Assembly: GCA_963667575.2 (NCBI GenBank)
Contig: CAXXHY010000001.1
Span: forward strand, 137,282 to 201,281
DNA: 64,000 bases
From: G963665495 sp963667575
GTDB taxonomy: Bacteria; Desulfobacterota; Desulfovibrionia; Desulfovibrionales; Desulfovibrionaceae
Direction of reading: 5' to 3'
Below the pieces are notes generated by a model that did not search any database, was not told the DNA's origin, and saw only the letters and a program-made list of their open reading frames with translations. Both the position numbers and the translations under genes were made by a program. Shown here piece by piece: positions 26,403 through 35,541 of the stretch; positions within the stretch are counted from its first letter, which is position 1, and each line of letters opens with the position of its first letter.

Positions 26403-26906
26403 ATGCAGTCCGTGAAAGATAGTTTCGGCGCACGGTTGTTGCGCGTTATACCGCTGGCAGCTCTGATTGTTCTGCTGGATCAACTGACGAAGTTCTGGGT
26501 GGTCCGTTCGATCGCTCCAGGAGAGCCCGTTTCTGTCATACCCGGTTTTTTCGACCTGGTGTATGTTCTGAACCGAGGCGCGGCTTTCGGATTTTTGAAC
26601 AGCAGCGACATCAGCTGGCAGCGGTATTTTTTTATTGGCATCAAGATCCTGGCAGTGTTTGTCATCCTGTTTATCGTCAGGTTGAGCAAAACCGCAGGAC
26701 CCTTGTTTCTCGGCGGCCTGGGCCTGATTCTCGGCGGTGCTGTGGGCAACCTCATGGACCGCCTGCATACGGGACTGGTCGTCGATTTTCTGGACGTGTT
26801 CGTCGGTGCTTATCACTGGCCGGCCTTCAATGTGGCCGACAGTGCCATTACCGTCGGTGCGGGGTTGTTGATCATAGCCCTGTACAGGCAGGACGCACGT
26901 AAGTAA
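26403..26906 (+). CDS. lspA: lipoprotein signal peptidase
   Basis: A 167-residue four-helix inner-membrane aspartyl peptidase (signal peptidase II) that removes the signal peptide of diacylated prolipoproteins. The family motifs are LLDQLTKFWV, LNRGAAFGFL, GAVGNLMDRL, and the catalytic aspartates Asp128 in GLVVDFLD and Asp146 in FNVADSAI. It begins three bases after ileS, a very common pairing. Two likely client lipoproteins are in this window (CpoB and a TPR lipoprotein). Confidence 0.97.
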   Translation: MQSVKDSFGARLLRVIPLAALIVLLDQLTKFWVVRSIAPGEPVSVIPGFFDLVYVLNRGAAFGFLNSSDISWQRYFFIGIKILAVFVILFIVRLSKTAGPLFLGGLGLILGGAVGNLMDRLHTGLVVDFLDVFVGAYHWPAFNVADSAITVGAGLLIIALYRQDARK

Positions 26907-26924
26907 CCCCGCGGAGTGTCGCAA

Positions 26925-27188
26925 ATGTCTATTCCATTACTCGATTTTCTCGCAAAACAACCCCCGGAATATCTAGTTTTCTACCTTCTGTTATTTATTG
27001 TTCCCATCGTACCGAATTTGTGGTCTATTTGGCACGCATTCAATCGTTATTTTCCGACCAAGCAGGAAAAGATGATCTGGATAGGTCTCTGCATCTTTAT
27101 TCCTGTGTTTGGCGGAATCGGGTATTTGCTTTTTGGACTGCGCCGCAGCCAGAAAGCAGAACCACAACAACCAGAACACGCCGAATAG
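26925..27188 (+). CDS. small PLDc_N-type membrane protein
   Basis: An 87-residue protein with two hydrophobic segments (YLVFYLLLFIVPIVPNLWSIWHAF and IGLCIFIPVFGGIGYLLFG) and a charged tail. The arrangement and the PxxGxxxYLLFG end match the PLDc_N (phospholipase-D-nuclease N-terminal) domain as a stand-alone protein. The ATG at 26925 is chosen over the GTG at 26916 because the GGAG overlaps that GTG. The biochemical role is unknown. Confidence 0.75.
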   Translation: MSIPLLDFLAKQPPEYLVFYLLLFIVPIVPNLWSIWHAFNRYFPTKQEKMIWIGLCIFIPVFGGIGYLLFGLRRSQKAEPQQPEHAE

Positions 27189-27238
27189 ATTGTAATTATT
27201 TTTTTACATAAAACCTACGCCGCACGGGAGGAAGCTCC

Positions 27239-27991
27239 ATGAGGTTACCCAAATCCCTTATTCTGTTGCTCGGTCCGGCTCTGCTGTTGGGAGCCTGCGC
27301 ACGGGCAGATGATGTTCAAACCCTGGAAAGCCAGACCATGGCCCAGGAAAGACGAATCAACAGCCTGGAAGATCTTCGGAAGGTACAGGCGGATCAATCC
27401 CTGCAGATCGACCAGCTGCGTACGCGGGTGAACAAACTCGAAGGCCGCGTCAACGAACTGCACCGCCGTCTCGAAGTCAAAGCTCCCGAGCCCACGTATC
27501 CGGCCGGGCCGGATCTGACCACTCCCGGCTTGCAGCCTGGCGCCGCCCAGACTCCGGGATTGACTCCCGCAACGCCGACCACGCCCAGCATTGCCACACC
27601 GCAGCAGCCCCAGGTTGATCCTGCGCAGGCTCTGTACGACAAGGCGCTCAAACTGTTCAACGAGCAGAACTACCAGGCCGCCCAGGCTACCTGGCAGGAA
27701 TTCGCTGAAAAATATCCTCAGAACTCTTTGGTTTCCAATGCCGTATTCTGGCAGGGCGAATCTTATTATCAGATGCGCGACTATCCCAAGGCCATCCTTT
27801 CGTATCATGAGATCATCGACAAATACCCCAACAGCCCGAAATATCGAGCCGCCATGCTCAAGCAGGGGATTTCGTTCATCATCATCAAGCGTACGGAAGC
27901 CGGCAGAGTCGTGCTCAATGATCTGATCAAGAAATATCCCAACACGCCGGAAGCCAAACGCGCTGAAGATTTTCTGAAAAACTCAAACTGA
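27239..27991 (+). CDS. cpoB: cell division coordinator CpoB/YbgF-like TPR lipoprotein
   Basis: A 250-residue protein. A signal peptide ends in a lipobox LLGAC, so it is probably lipidated at Cys19. A coiled coil follows (residues 27-80), then a Pro/Thr-rich linker, then three TPR units beginning ALYDKALKLFNEQNYQAAQATWQEFAEKYP and ending in YPNTPEAKRAEDFL. This is the CpoB architecture (coiled coil plus TPR), which connects Tol-Pal with PBP1B activity. A GGGAGGA site precedes the ATG. Most CpoB are not lipoproteins, so the lipobox is a variation. No tol or pal genes are nearby. Confidence 0.88.
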   Translation: MRLPKSLILLLGPALLLGACARADDVQTLESQTMAQERRINSLEDLRKVQADQSLQIDQLRTRVNKLEGRVNELHRRLEVKAPEPTYPAGPDLTTPGLQPGAAQTPGLTPATPTTPSIATPQQPQVDPAQALYDKALKLFNEQNYQAAQATWQEFAEKYPQNSLVSNAVFWQGESYYQMRDYPKAILSYHEIIDKYPNSPKYRAAMLKQGISFIIIKRTEAGRVVLNDLIKKYPNTPEAKRAEDFLKNSN

Positions 27992-28031
27992 TTCGGGTCC
28001 CTGGCTTTCGGGGCCCGGCTGGACCAGCATT

Positions 28032-28472
28032 ATGAATGACATAATCAAATCCTTTCGCAAGATCATTATACTCAACTTTCCTTCCGACATGGTCGAAAAG
28101 CCCGTGATCAGCAATCTGGTGCGCCTCTACGACATCAACTTCAGCATTCTCGAAGCACGCATCACACCTCGCAAGGAAGGATTCATGACCATGGAGATCT
28201 GCGGGGAAGAGGACAAATGCCGCCAGGGCATCGCCTATCTCAAAGAACGCGGCATAAAAATCAGCGACCCTGCACAAAAGATTTTCCGGGACAAGGAAAT
28301 TTGTGTTAATTGTGGAGTCTGTACGGCCATCTGTCCCAACGGATCGCTCAGTATGGACAAAATCAAGCATACCATTGTCCATGATACCGAGCGCTGCTCG
28401 GCTTGCGGATTGTGTGTGCGCATCTGCCCTGTTCACGCCATGCAGCTGGAAGTGGAAAACGGTCACTGGTAA
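28032..28472 (+). CDS. NIL-domain [4Fe-4S] ferredoxin
   Basis: A 146-residue protein with an N-terminal NIL domain (residues 8-78, IIILNFPSDMVEKPVISNLVRLYD, as in methionine ABC ATPases, where it binds substrate) and a C-terminal bicluster ferredoxin (CVNCGVCTAICPNG and CSACGLCVRICPVHA). This fusion is associated with homocysteine biosynthesis from aspartate semialdehyde and sulfide in sulfate reducers and methanogens (family knowledge); the partner enzyme is not in the window. The stop overlaps the next ATG by one base. Confidence 0.92.
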   Translation: MNDIIKSFRKIIILNFPSDMVEKPVISNLVRLYDINFSILEARITPRKEGFMTMEICGEEDKCRQGIAYLKERGIKISDPAQKIFRDKEICVNCGVCTAICPNGSLSMDKIKHTIVHDTERCSACGLCVRICPVHAMQLEVENGHW

Positions 28473-29005
28473 TGCCTTCCAAGCAAGGCCAGTATTCCAG
28501 TATTGCAGCCCGTTTTCCGGTCTGGCTTCGCCAGTTGCCGAACGGGGACAGCCCGTCGCTGTACTACGAATATACGGCTTTCGCCCACGACAGCCTGGAG
28601 AACTCTCTGAGTTCCGGATTGCCGGAAGGCGTTGCTGAATTTTTGATAGAAATGAACAATAAACTGGACAGCATTCTTGGAATGCTGTCCTTTGAAGATC
28701 TGTGCAAGGCTTTTCCCACCGAAGTACATTGTTCGGAGGTGGGCGGTTCCGGGGTCAACTTCACCAGCGACATCCCTTTTGAAGATGGAGCGTATGTTGA
28801 AGCTGTGCTCGTGCTTTGCAGAATCCCCCTGCGCCTTGCAGGAGCCGTTGGCAAACTTGCCAAAATTCCCGGGGCTTCCCAGGATGCAACCGAATCGAAC
28901 TGGCGCTTGAACTTCACCCGCATACGGGAAAAGGATCTTGAAACCGTTATACGCTTTGTAATTCAGGAAGAAAGACGTATCATTCGACAAAAGAAATGGG
29001 ACTGA
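28472..29005 (+). CDS. PilZ-like domain protein
   Basis: A 177-residue cytoplasmic protein whose ATG overlaps the preceding stop (TAATG). The N-terminal half is helical with NNKLDSILGML, a pattern seen before PilZ domains. The C-terminal half has the PilZ-like strand pattern around HCSEVGGSGVNFTSD (matching the xSxxG signature), FEDGAYVEAVLVL, and a C-terminal helix FTRIREKDLETVIRFVIQEERR. I cannot find the arginine RxxxR loop needed for c-di-GMP binding, so it may be a degenerate member. It is followed by cheZ, suggesting a link to motility. Confidence 0.6.
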   Translation: MPSKQGQYSSIAARFPVWLRQLPNGDSPSLYYEYTAFAHDSLENSLSSGLPEGVAEFLIEMNNKLDSILGMLSFEDLCKAFPTEVHCSEVGGSGVNFTSDIPFEDGAYVEAVLVLCRIPLRLAGAVGKLAKIPGASQDATESNWRLNFTRIREKDLETVIRFVIQEERRIIRQKKWD

Positions 29006-29043
29006 TGCTCCATTCTCCGATGCTTTGAAAACCAGGAGGACGT

Positions 29044-29778
29044 ATGATTGACCAACAGAAGCTCATGGACCAGATCATGGAACAGGTTACCCACCAAGTA
29101 GTGCAGGGGATCCAACAGTCTGTCAGTTCTATTATAGAAAAAGAGCTCAGCGCCAACCTGACCAAAGCCCTGGTGGAAAGCGAATTCTACCGTCGCATAA
29201 GCGATGACATGCGTAATGGTCTTCAGTCCATCTACAAAGAAATTTCCGATGCCACCAGGCCCGAGAATTCATCCACGGCCATGAGTGCGCAGCGCGCCGA
29301 CAAACTGTTTTCCGAAGCATCCGAGCAGCTGGATGAAATCCTGCAGACCATTGAAAAGGCCACAGTGGAAATCATGGACATTGTGGAAAAGCATATTGAT
29401 CTGCAAAATCGCGCCTCGGAACACCTGAACGGCCTCAGAAAAACCAGGCGTTCCAATCCGGCCATTCACGAACTGATTTCCATCAATGACGAACTTGGTG
29501 AAAACCTCATCAACATCATGACCTCGCTGAGTTTTCAGGATCTTACCGGCCAGAGAATCAAAAAGATCATCGGTGCGCTGAAAAAGATCGAAACCACGGT
29601 CTTCGATCTGTACATGTCCACCGGCCTGATCATCAAAGCCCGTGAAGAAGCACCTGACAAAGATCTTGACGAACTTGAGAGAGAGACGAAACAAAAAGTC
29701 AGCGAACTGAAAGGTCCTGTCTCTGACGTCTCCCAGGACAATATCGATGACCTGCTCTCGCAGTTGGGACTCGAATAA
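29044..29778 (+). CDS. cheZ: CheZ-like phosphatase of CheY-P
   Basis: A 244-residue helical protein. The catalytic block LSFQDLTGQRIKKII supplies the Asp and Gln of CheZ, and the C-terminal QDNIDDLLSQLGLE is the amphipathic CheY-binding tail. It speeds CheY-P dephosphorylation. GGAGG lies just upstream of the ATG. It is encoded 6 kb from the che operon on the other strand, next to the PilZ-like gene. Confidence 0.92.
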   Translation: MIDQQKLMDQIMEQVTHQVVQGIQQSVSSIIEKELSANLTKALVESEFYRRISDDMRNGLQSIYKEISDATRPENSSTAMSAQRADKLFSEASEQLDEILQTIEKATVEIMDIVEKHIDLQNRASEHLNGLRKTRRSNPAIHELISINDELGENLINIMTSLSFQDLTGQRIKKIIGALKKIETTVFDLYMSTGLIIKAREEAPDKDLDELERETKQKVSELKGPVSDVSQDNIDDLLSQLGLE

Positions 29779-29849
29779 CACAAGATAAGGACTTCTTTCG
29801 GCGCCGGGCATGAACCTTTCCAGGCGTCTTTGTCAAGGTATCATTGCCC

Positions 29850-31125
29850 ATGAAACATTGTTGTGTTGCTCTTTTGCAGCGTGCCGGACGCTGTTTTCCT
29901 GATCTTGCGCCCTGGGAAAAATGCGCCCTGGTCGCGATGTTGTTCACCACTTTTCAGGCGGTTGTCCGTCAGCCCTATATGATTATCATGGGCGAAAGAC
30001 AGGTGGACCTCTTCGCAGGCGTTCTGTGCAGTCTCAGCCTGGCATTGGCGCTGATCCTGGCCCACAAAAAAAATGTCCGCCCTGGAAAATTCGAACTGCT
30101 GGCTTCCTTTGCCCTGACCGCCCTGGCCATTGCCAGCGGACTCGCCAGCACCGGCCCCATTCATTCGACTTTACGCGGCTTTGTTCTCTTGTCATCAGGA
30201 CTCGGTGGATACTGGTGCTCCCGGCTGCTTTTACGGGGCTCGGCATCACGCGCCCATTTCGCCGTTTTCTGCTCCCTGCTGTTCGGCATCTTTCTGCTGC
30301 TGCAGATCATCGGTTATCTGGGATTCGGCAGTGTCCATTATTTTTTCGATGAATTCCGCCATCCGCAGGTCAGCGTTGCGCTGCTGCTTTCCTTTGCCCC
30401 TCTGACCCTGATGCTTTCCAAACAGCGCCCCCAGCGGACCATAGGCCTGCTGTTGATAGCTGTCTGCTTCTTCATTTTTTTCCTCAGCGGGTTACGTTCA
30501 GCCGTCTTCATGCCCGTTGCCGTGACTTTCGTGGCCCTGGCATTCGGATTTGTACCTCTGCGCTGGTTTCTTGCCGCAGTGGCTATCTTCATAGTCATAG
30601 GCGCCGGATACTTTTCCCTCTTTCCGGAAAAACGCATGAAGCTCACCGGCGAACCAGCCTATTACCGCCTTGAGAACTATCCTTTTTCCATGCACATTGC
30701 CGCCGAACATCCGCTGCTCGGGTCAGGTATCGGCGTCAGGCGCGAACGCTATCTGAAAAACTACACCATCCATTACCCTCTCGTAAACCAGGGAAAAATT
30801 CGAATGGACCCTGAAACGTATCCGGGTCTCGGAAAACATTTTCCTCACATTCGCCTCTTCTTTTGGTTTTCCCTTCGTACTGCTGTTCGCCGCAGCTCTG
30901 GCGGGCCTCTACCTGAATCTGCTCAAAAAATTGCACAAAGCCAGAAACACGACCTACAGCGGCCTGCTTCACCCCCATCCCATCGTGCTCTTTATCCCTC
31001 TCACAGCCGGACTATTGCATTTCCAGGTATACGACGGTCTCCTGCATCCGCAGGTCTGCTGGCTGTATTGCCTGCTTCTGGGCATGCTGCATACGCCGCT
31101 GGACGATTCTGATCTGAAATCATAA
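29850..31125 (+). pseudogene. O-antigen-ligase-like membrane protein, one frameshift
   Basis: A polytopic protein of about 425 residues if the frame is restored. The ATG at 29850 is used. The undamaged N-terminal part (to about residue 314) shares with the second ligase at 42.0 kb the blocks GLGGYWC-R-LLL and YYRLENYPFSMHIAAEHPLLGSG. The frame then breaks at the A run 30794-30798: restoring one A continues into RVSENIFLTF, matching RTSENSFLTF of the paralogue, and runs to LLLGMLHTPLDD and a stop at 31125. As written, the protein ends at 31112 with an unrelated tail. A sequencing or assembly slip in the homopolymer is as likely as a true mutation. Confidence 0.8.
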
Positions 31126-31229
31126 ATCGGTTTTAACGACTTGCGAATTTTTTTACTGTTCTGCTATTAGATACGCAGTTCCTTCATAGATCCGTACGTT
31201 TCGTCACCCTAACCGTAGCGAGGCAATCC

Positions 31230-32474
31230 ATGCGCCATCGTCTGTTTTTGCTGCTTCCGGCCGTACTTCTGCTGTTCGCGACCCTGCCCGACTCGGGGCG
31301 CGCCTACGAACAGCCGCCAAAACTCAAAGCCTCTCAGGTACTGCCCAAGAAAATGCTCAAGGGACCCTATTTCGAAGTTCAAGAAACCGTCACCAACAAT
31401 GGTTTTACCAACCAATACACCGTAAAATCCCCCTTTGGTACGTTCAAACCGGTTTCCACAATGTCTTTGGGCAAGCTGCTCCCCGAACTGGTGGCAATAG
31501 CCGCCCTGCGCAAGGCCGATACGGAAAAGGTTGCTGAAAATTCCATGCAGGAAGCCGGAGAGGGAGCTCTTTCCGGGTTGAAAAACCTGTTCACCAATAC
31601 CGGGGAAACTGTCCAGGGAGCTGTCTCCGGACTGGGCAAGGTCTTTGACAGAGCCGGGGAAGCCATGCGCAGCAAAAAAAGCGACACCGAAGGCAGCGCA
31701 CTGGAAAATATCGCAGGCTATTCCAAGACAAAGCGTGAAATAGCCGTGGATTACGGCGTGGATCCCTACTCGCGCAACAAAGTCCTGCAGGACGAGCTGG
31801 CCTACGTGGCCCGTGCTGATTATTTCAGCGGCCTGGGCGTGGGCGCCGCTCTTGCGTTCGTGCCCGGAACTGCCGGGACCATCCTGGCCACCTCGGGTAC
31901 CGGGAAAAAACTCAACGACGCGCTCCGTAGCAAACCGCCGACTGACCTGCGGATCATGAACCGGGAAATACTGATGCGCATGGGAGCCAGTGAGGACATG
32001 GCCGATGCGTTCATCAACAAGAACATCTACTCGCCCACGGATCAGACCCTGCTGATCGCCGCTCTGGATGAGATGAAAAATACAAAGGATCGCATGGCGT
32101 TCCTGAACCTCGCCATGTTTCCCACCACGCCCAATCAGGCCTATCTGCTGCAGCGCATGGCTGATCTGCAAATGGCCTACGACAAAAAAGTCGGACACAT
32201 CAAACAATTCGTGCCGCTCAACAACATTGCTCTGGCCCTCACTGACAAAAACGAACTCCTGTTCAATACGCCACTGGACTACCTGATCTGGTCGCCGCAG
32301 TTGGAAAAATTCGCCAACGCCGCGGACGCCAAAGCCAAAAAATTGAATGTTCCTGACGGCAAAAAACTGTTCTGGCTTACAGGAACATGCAGTGGCGAGG
32401 CCCGCAAGCAGCTGCAAAAGCGCGGCTGGAAGGTCAAGGAAAACAGCGGCTCAGTTCTTCTCGGCAATAAATAA
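31230..32474 (+). CDS. secreted protein of unknown function
   Basis: A 414-residue protein with a clear signal peptide (MRHRLFLLLPAVLLLFATLP, cleavage near GRA-Y). A Gly/Ala-rich stretch GVGAALAFVPGTAGTILATSGTG (residues about 207-229) could insert in a membrane; the rest is soluble, charged and mostly helical with few cysteines. I recognise no catalytic motif or family. It lies between the frameshifted ligase and a convergent transglycosylase and has its own spacing and probable promoter at about 31,141-31,170. Confidence 0.75.
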   Translation: MRHRLFLLLPAVLLLFATLPDSGRAYEQPPKLKASQVLPKKMLKGPYFEVQETVTNNGFTNQYTVKSPFGTFKPVSTMSLGKLLPELVAIAALRKADTEKVAENSMQEAGEGALSGLKNLFTNTGETVQGAVSGLGKVFDRAGEAMRSKKSDTEGSALENIAGYSKTKREIAVDYGVDPYSRNKVLQDELAYVARADYFSGLGVGAALAFVPGTAGTILATSGTGKKLNDALRSKPPTDLRIMNREILMRMGASEDMADAFINKNIYSPTDQTLLIAALDEMKNTKDRMAFLNLAMFPTTPNQAYLLQRMADLQMAYDKKVGHIKQFVPLNNIALALTDKNELLFNTPLDYLIWSPQLEKFANAADAKAKKLNVPDGKKLFWLTGTCSGEARKQLQKRGWKVKENSGSVLLGNK

Positions 32475-32490
32475 GACATAACAAAACAAA

Positions 32491-32541
32491 ACGGCAGGGA
32501 AACAACGCGAAAACGAAATTGCGCGTATGTTTCCCTGCCGT
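32491..32541 (-). terminator. terminator of the transglycosylase gene
   Basis: A 13-bp perfect stem ACGGCAGGGAAAC/GTTTCCCTGCCGT. On the minus strand it is followed by TTTTGTTTTG, so it mainly ends the transglycosylase transcript; the convergent secreted-protein gene reads into it too. Confidence 0.75.
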
Positions 32542-32571
32542 CGGCTCTCTCAGGACCGGGCAAAATCTTCG

Positions 32572-34428
32572 TCACCTTACTTTAAAGGTATTGCCCTTCA
32601 AGTAATTGTTGCTGCTCCGCGGCAGGCCCCGCTTGTTGGAAAAACCGGCAAAGCTGTTATCCATCAGGCACGAATCACGAACCACGCTCCCTGTCCCGCC
32701 TCCGAGGAATTCGAACAGTGTACCTGATTTTCGCGATTCGCCATTGTCGTGGAAATAGCAGTTGGCTACCTCCAGCCCGGAGCTGTTGCTGACGACCAGC
32801 AGCTTATCCGTGTTGGCCGAACGGATAACCATATTTCGCAGAGACACACTCTGCGTATCCTGTAGTTGCACCCCCGGCATCTGCAACGCGTGCAACAGTG
32901 AATTAGCCAGAGTGATCCGGCGGCTTTTTTCGCAATTGAATCCTCCGCCCTGCAGACGGCAATAGGTCATCAATACGTCTTCCACCTGATGGAACTCCAC
33001 CAGAGCCGCGCTGTTGGCGCCGCTCTCCAGCTGCAGTCCGTCAAGCGCCAGCCCCCGAGTATCCGCAATACGCAGGCTCAGTCCTTTGCCGCCGGCTGTG
33101 AGCAAGGCGCCCCGCTCCGCCCGGATGCTCACGTTGCGCAGCCCGCGCAGTTCGAGCAACAGCCCCTCTGCACTGGTTCCGCATCGCACGTTTTGATTGG
33201 CAAAACCCCGTACGCTGTTCAGGTCGTACTTGCCCGGCTCCAGATAAATTTTCGTGTTGGAAGCCAGGGACTGAACAAAGCTTCCCATATCGCTGACCCG
33301 GACGGTCCGCTGCGAACCGGTCTTGAAGTCGGGCAAAGCGAATGCATCGGCCATTTGTTCGGCGACCTTGAGAATGGAATTTACATATTGCTGGCTGTGA
33401 TTGTAGGCAAACAGCACTTCCCGTTTTTTATCCAGACTGCGCATGTCTCCTTTCCAGCCATGACCGTGCAAATAGGCACCCACGGAATAGACCGCATCCG
33501 GTACGGAGAACAGATCCACATCGCCATCGTTATCGCCGTCCACACCGAAACGAAGCACACTGCTGGGCATGAACTGCCCGATACCAAAGGCCCCGTAAAT
33601 GGATCCCGGCATGTTCAGGGGGTCGAGTTTGTTACGCGCACAGTAGGTCAACAATGCCTTGAGCTCGTCATACGCCCAGTCCGAACGTTGGCGTACGGTT
33701 TTCTTCAGCCAGGCCTGTTCTTCCGATGAAAGCGATCCCTTGCGAAAAAAAGTACCGGCACAGTCCAGATCGTTGCAGGAGGCCATGCTCGCCAGAGTCA
33801 CCAGAGGCGAGCGCGTACCCAGGAAATGTCCCACCCGTGTTTCAATGGTCAGAATCCCCGCAACGATTTCCCAGGGAACGTCATAACGCTGATTCATGGC
33901 ATAAAATACGGGCCAGTGCGCGATGACAAACTCCCTGGCCTCGGCCAGGCGGGCAGGACTGCGTACCGCCTGATAAACCTTACCGCTCCAGCCGCTTTTT
34001 CGGGTTTGCTTCAGATCCCTGGCCAGGGAGTCAAGGACCGCGTCCGAGGGGACGCCATCCACTGACAGCCCGCGTGCTTTCTGATAGGATTTGAGGGCAT
34101 TGGCTGTTTTCAAACCATACGCGCCATCGACCTTGCCCACCGCGTACCCCAGTTTGGCAAGCCCTTGCTGGACGAGCCGAGTCCGATAGGAACCGAAATA
34201 TTTTTTCTGCAAGACCCGCAATTTGCCCCGCATGGGCGCCGGGTCGTAATTCATGCCCGAACGATGAAACAGCTTTTGAAGGTCGGAAGGCCGAAAACCA
34301 TCCTGCTCCAGCCTTGCCAGCAGTTCATCCCAATAACTGGCTGCATGGGCATCTTTCGAAGTCACTGTGAAACCTGCCATGAGGCAAAACATGACAAGCA
34401 CTACCGGGATCCATGAAATATATTTCAT
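32572..34428 (-). CDS. MltB-like lytic transglycosylase with peptidoglycan-binding insert and beta-helix tail
   Basis: A 618-residue envelope enzyme. The ATG at 34428 is chosen because it begins a signal peptide (MKYISWIPVVLVMFCLMAGF, cleavage after DAHA); the longer frame to 34596 has none. Domain order: first part of the SLT_2 fold (YWDELLARLEQDGF), a PG_binding_1-like segment (LVQQGLAKLGYAVGKVDGAYG, YQKARGLSVDG), then the MltB catalytic core with the glutamate in ILTIETRVGHFLG, IGQFMPSSV and an Asp-rich loop DGDNDGDVDLFS like the calcium loop of Slt35. The last about 200 residues are repeats typical of a right-handed beta-helix (for example NVSIRAERGALLTAGGKG, RITLANSLLHALQM). It cleaves peptidoglycan; the beta-helix may bind glycan. 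Confidence 0.85.
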   Translation of the reverse strand: MKYISWIPVVLVMFCLMAGFTVTSKDAHAASYWDELLARLEQDGFRPSDLQKLFHRSGMNYDPAPMRGKLRVLQKKYFGSYRTRLVQQGLAKLGYAVGKVDGAYGLKTANALKSYQKARGLSVDGVPSDAVLDSLARDLKQTRKSGWSGKVYQAVRSPARLAEAREFVIAHWPVFYAMNQRYDVPWEIVAGILTIETRVGHFLGTRSPLVTLASMASCNDLDCAGTFFRKGSLSSEEQAWLKKTVRQRSDWAYDELKALLTYCARNKLDPLNMPGSIYGAFGIGQFMPSSVLRFGVDGDNDGDVDLFSVPDAVYSVGAYLHGHGWKGDMRSLDKKREVLFAYNHSQQYVNSILKVAEQMADAFALPDFKTGSQRTVRVSDMGSFVQSLASNTKIYLEPGKYDLNSVRGFANQNVRCGTSAEGLLLELRGLRNVSIRAERGALLTAGGKGLSLRIADTRGLALDGLQLESGANSAALVEFHQVEDVLMTYCRLQGGGFNCEKSRRITLANSLLHALQMPGVQLQDTQSVSLRNMVIRSANTDKLLVVSNSSGLEVANCYFHDNGESRKSGTLFEFLGGGTGSVVRDSCLMDNSFAGFSNKRGLPRSSNNYLKGNTFKVR

Positions 34429-34629
34429 CACTTGCACTCTTTGATAAATCAGATATGTAGGCAACCAGCGAATACAAAACCCGCTTAGTATTTTTCCGTT
34501 CCGGAGTATTGCCTTCAGATTGACAGAAAATCTGAAAGAATCAATAATAAAAATATCTATCATGTCCCATTTCAGTCTAAAACCAATGCCATTCAATTAC
34601 GGCTCATCTTCAGGAAACAGCGTACCCTT

Positions 34630-35541
34630 ATGAAACGCCTTGTTCTTATCGGCATGGTCCTGGTTCTCCTTGTAGGCCTTGTCTTTGCTGGAAAGTATTA
34701 CGCCACGCGCCTCGTGGACGCCAAAGTCCGCGACGTGATGACAAAAGTCGCCAAGAAAACCAAATCCCAAATCGACTACAAATCCCTGGACATCAATATC
34801 CTGGACAGGGAACTGGCCGTCAACGACGTCAAGCTCGCCCTGCTCAAGGGGCGTCAGTTCGATGTGGATCAGATCGTGGTCCAGGACCTGGACATCCGCC
34901 ACCCGCGCAAGCCGCAGTATGCCAAAGTGGAAGTGCGCGGCATCACCATCCCGGTTGACGAAAAAAATTTCGGCCACCACTACGAGGAATTGAACGAACT
35001 CGGATACAAGGTCATCAAGGCGGACATAAAACTCGACTACCGTCTGGACCAGGCCAATAAGCTGATCCAGCTGAACTGGTTCGAGATCGACATTCCTAAC
35101 CTGGGGCACTTTCGCGCCAAGGTAAATATTCAGGGCGTTGACGTGGACGCCGTACGCGCCGCGGTAGCCAGCCGCAAGCTTGACGGCGTGTTCGACGACC
35201 TGGTGGTCAAGGACATGTATCTGGCCTACGACGACAAATCCCTGATGCGCAAACTGGTGGAAATAGCCGCAGTGGACGAAAAAGAAAGCATCCGCTTTCT
35301 GGTGGACGGCCTGCGTTCGGATATTGAAACAGCCAGAGCCAAAGGCAACACCGACGCCATCAAAACCATGGAAGAGCTCATTGAATTTCTGCAATCTCCC
35401 GGAAAGCTGTCGGTGGAAGTTGACCGCAAAGAACCCCTGCCGCTGGGGAATCTGGATCTGTATAAAAAAATCTCGACGTTTATGAAACAATTTACCATTA
35501 AAATCGACGCCGGCCCTCTGGAGGATTCCTCCAATGGCTAA
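34630..35541 (+). CDS. membrane-anchored periplasmic protein (AsmA/DUF748-like), function unknown
   Basis: A 303-residue protein with one N-terminal membrane helix (LVLIGMVLVLLVGLVFAGKYYA) and a periplasmic domain with alternating strands of the type seen in AsmA-like lipid-transfer proteins (IDYKSLDINILDRELAVNDVKLALLKG, VDQIVVQDLDIRHP). The family match is loose. It overlaps the start of the PBP1A gene by eight bases, so the two are co-translated and may act together in envelope assembly. Confidence 0.6.
   Translation: MKRLVLIGMVLVLLVGLVFAGKYYATRLVDAKVRDVMTKVAKKTKSQIDYKSLDINILDRELAVNDVKLALLKGRQFDVDQIVVQDLDIRHPRKPQYAKVEVRGITIPVDEKNFGHHYEELNELGYKVIKADIKLDYRLDQANKLIQLNWFEIDIPNLGHFRAKVNIQGVDVDAVRAAVASRKLDGVFDDLVVKDMYLAYDDKSLMRKLVEIAAVDEKESIRFLVDGLRSDIETARAKGNTDAIKTMEELIEFLQSPGKLSVEVDRKEPLPLGNLDLYKKISTFMKQFTIKIDAGPLEDSSNG

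Noticed and set aside
23631..26924. 1097-codon minus-strand frame antisense to ileS and lspA
   Set aside because: A shadow of codon bias in ileS; the plus strand encodes two clear enzymes with all motifs.
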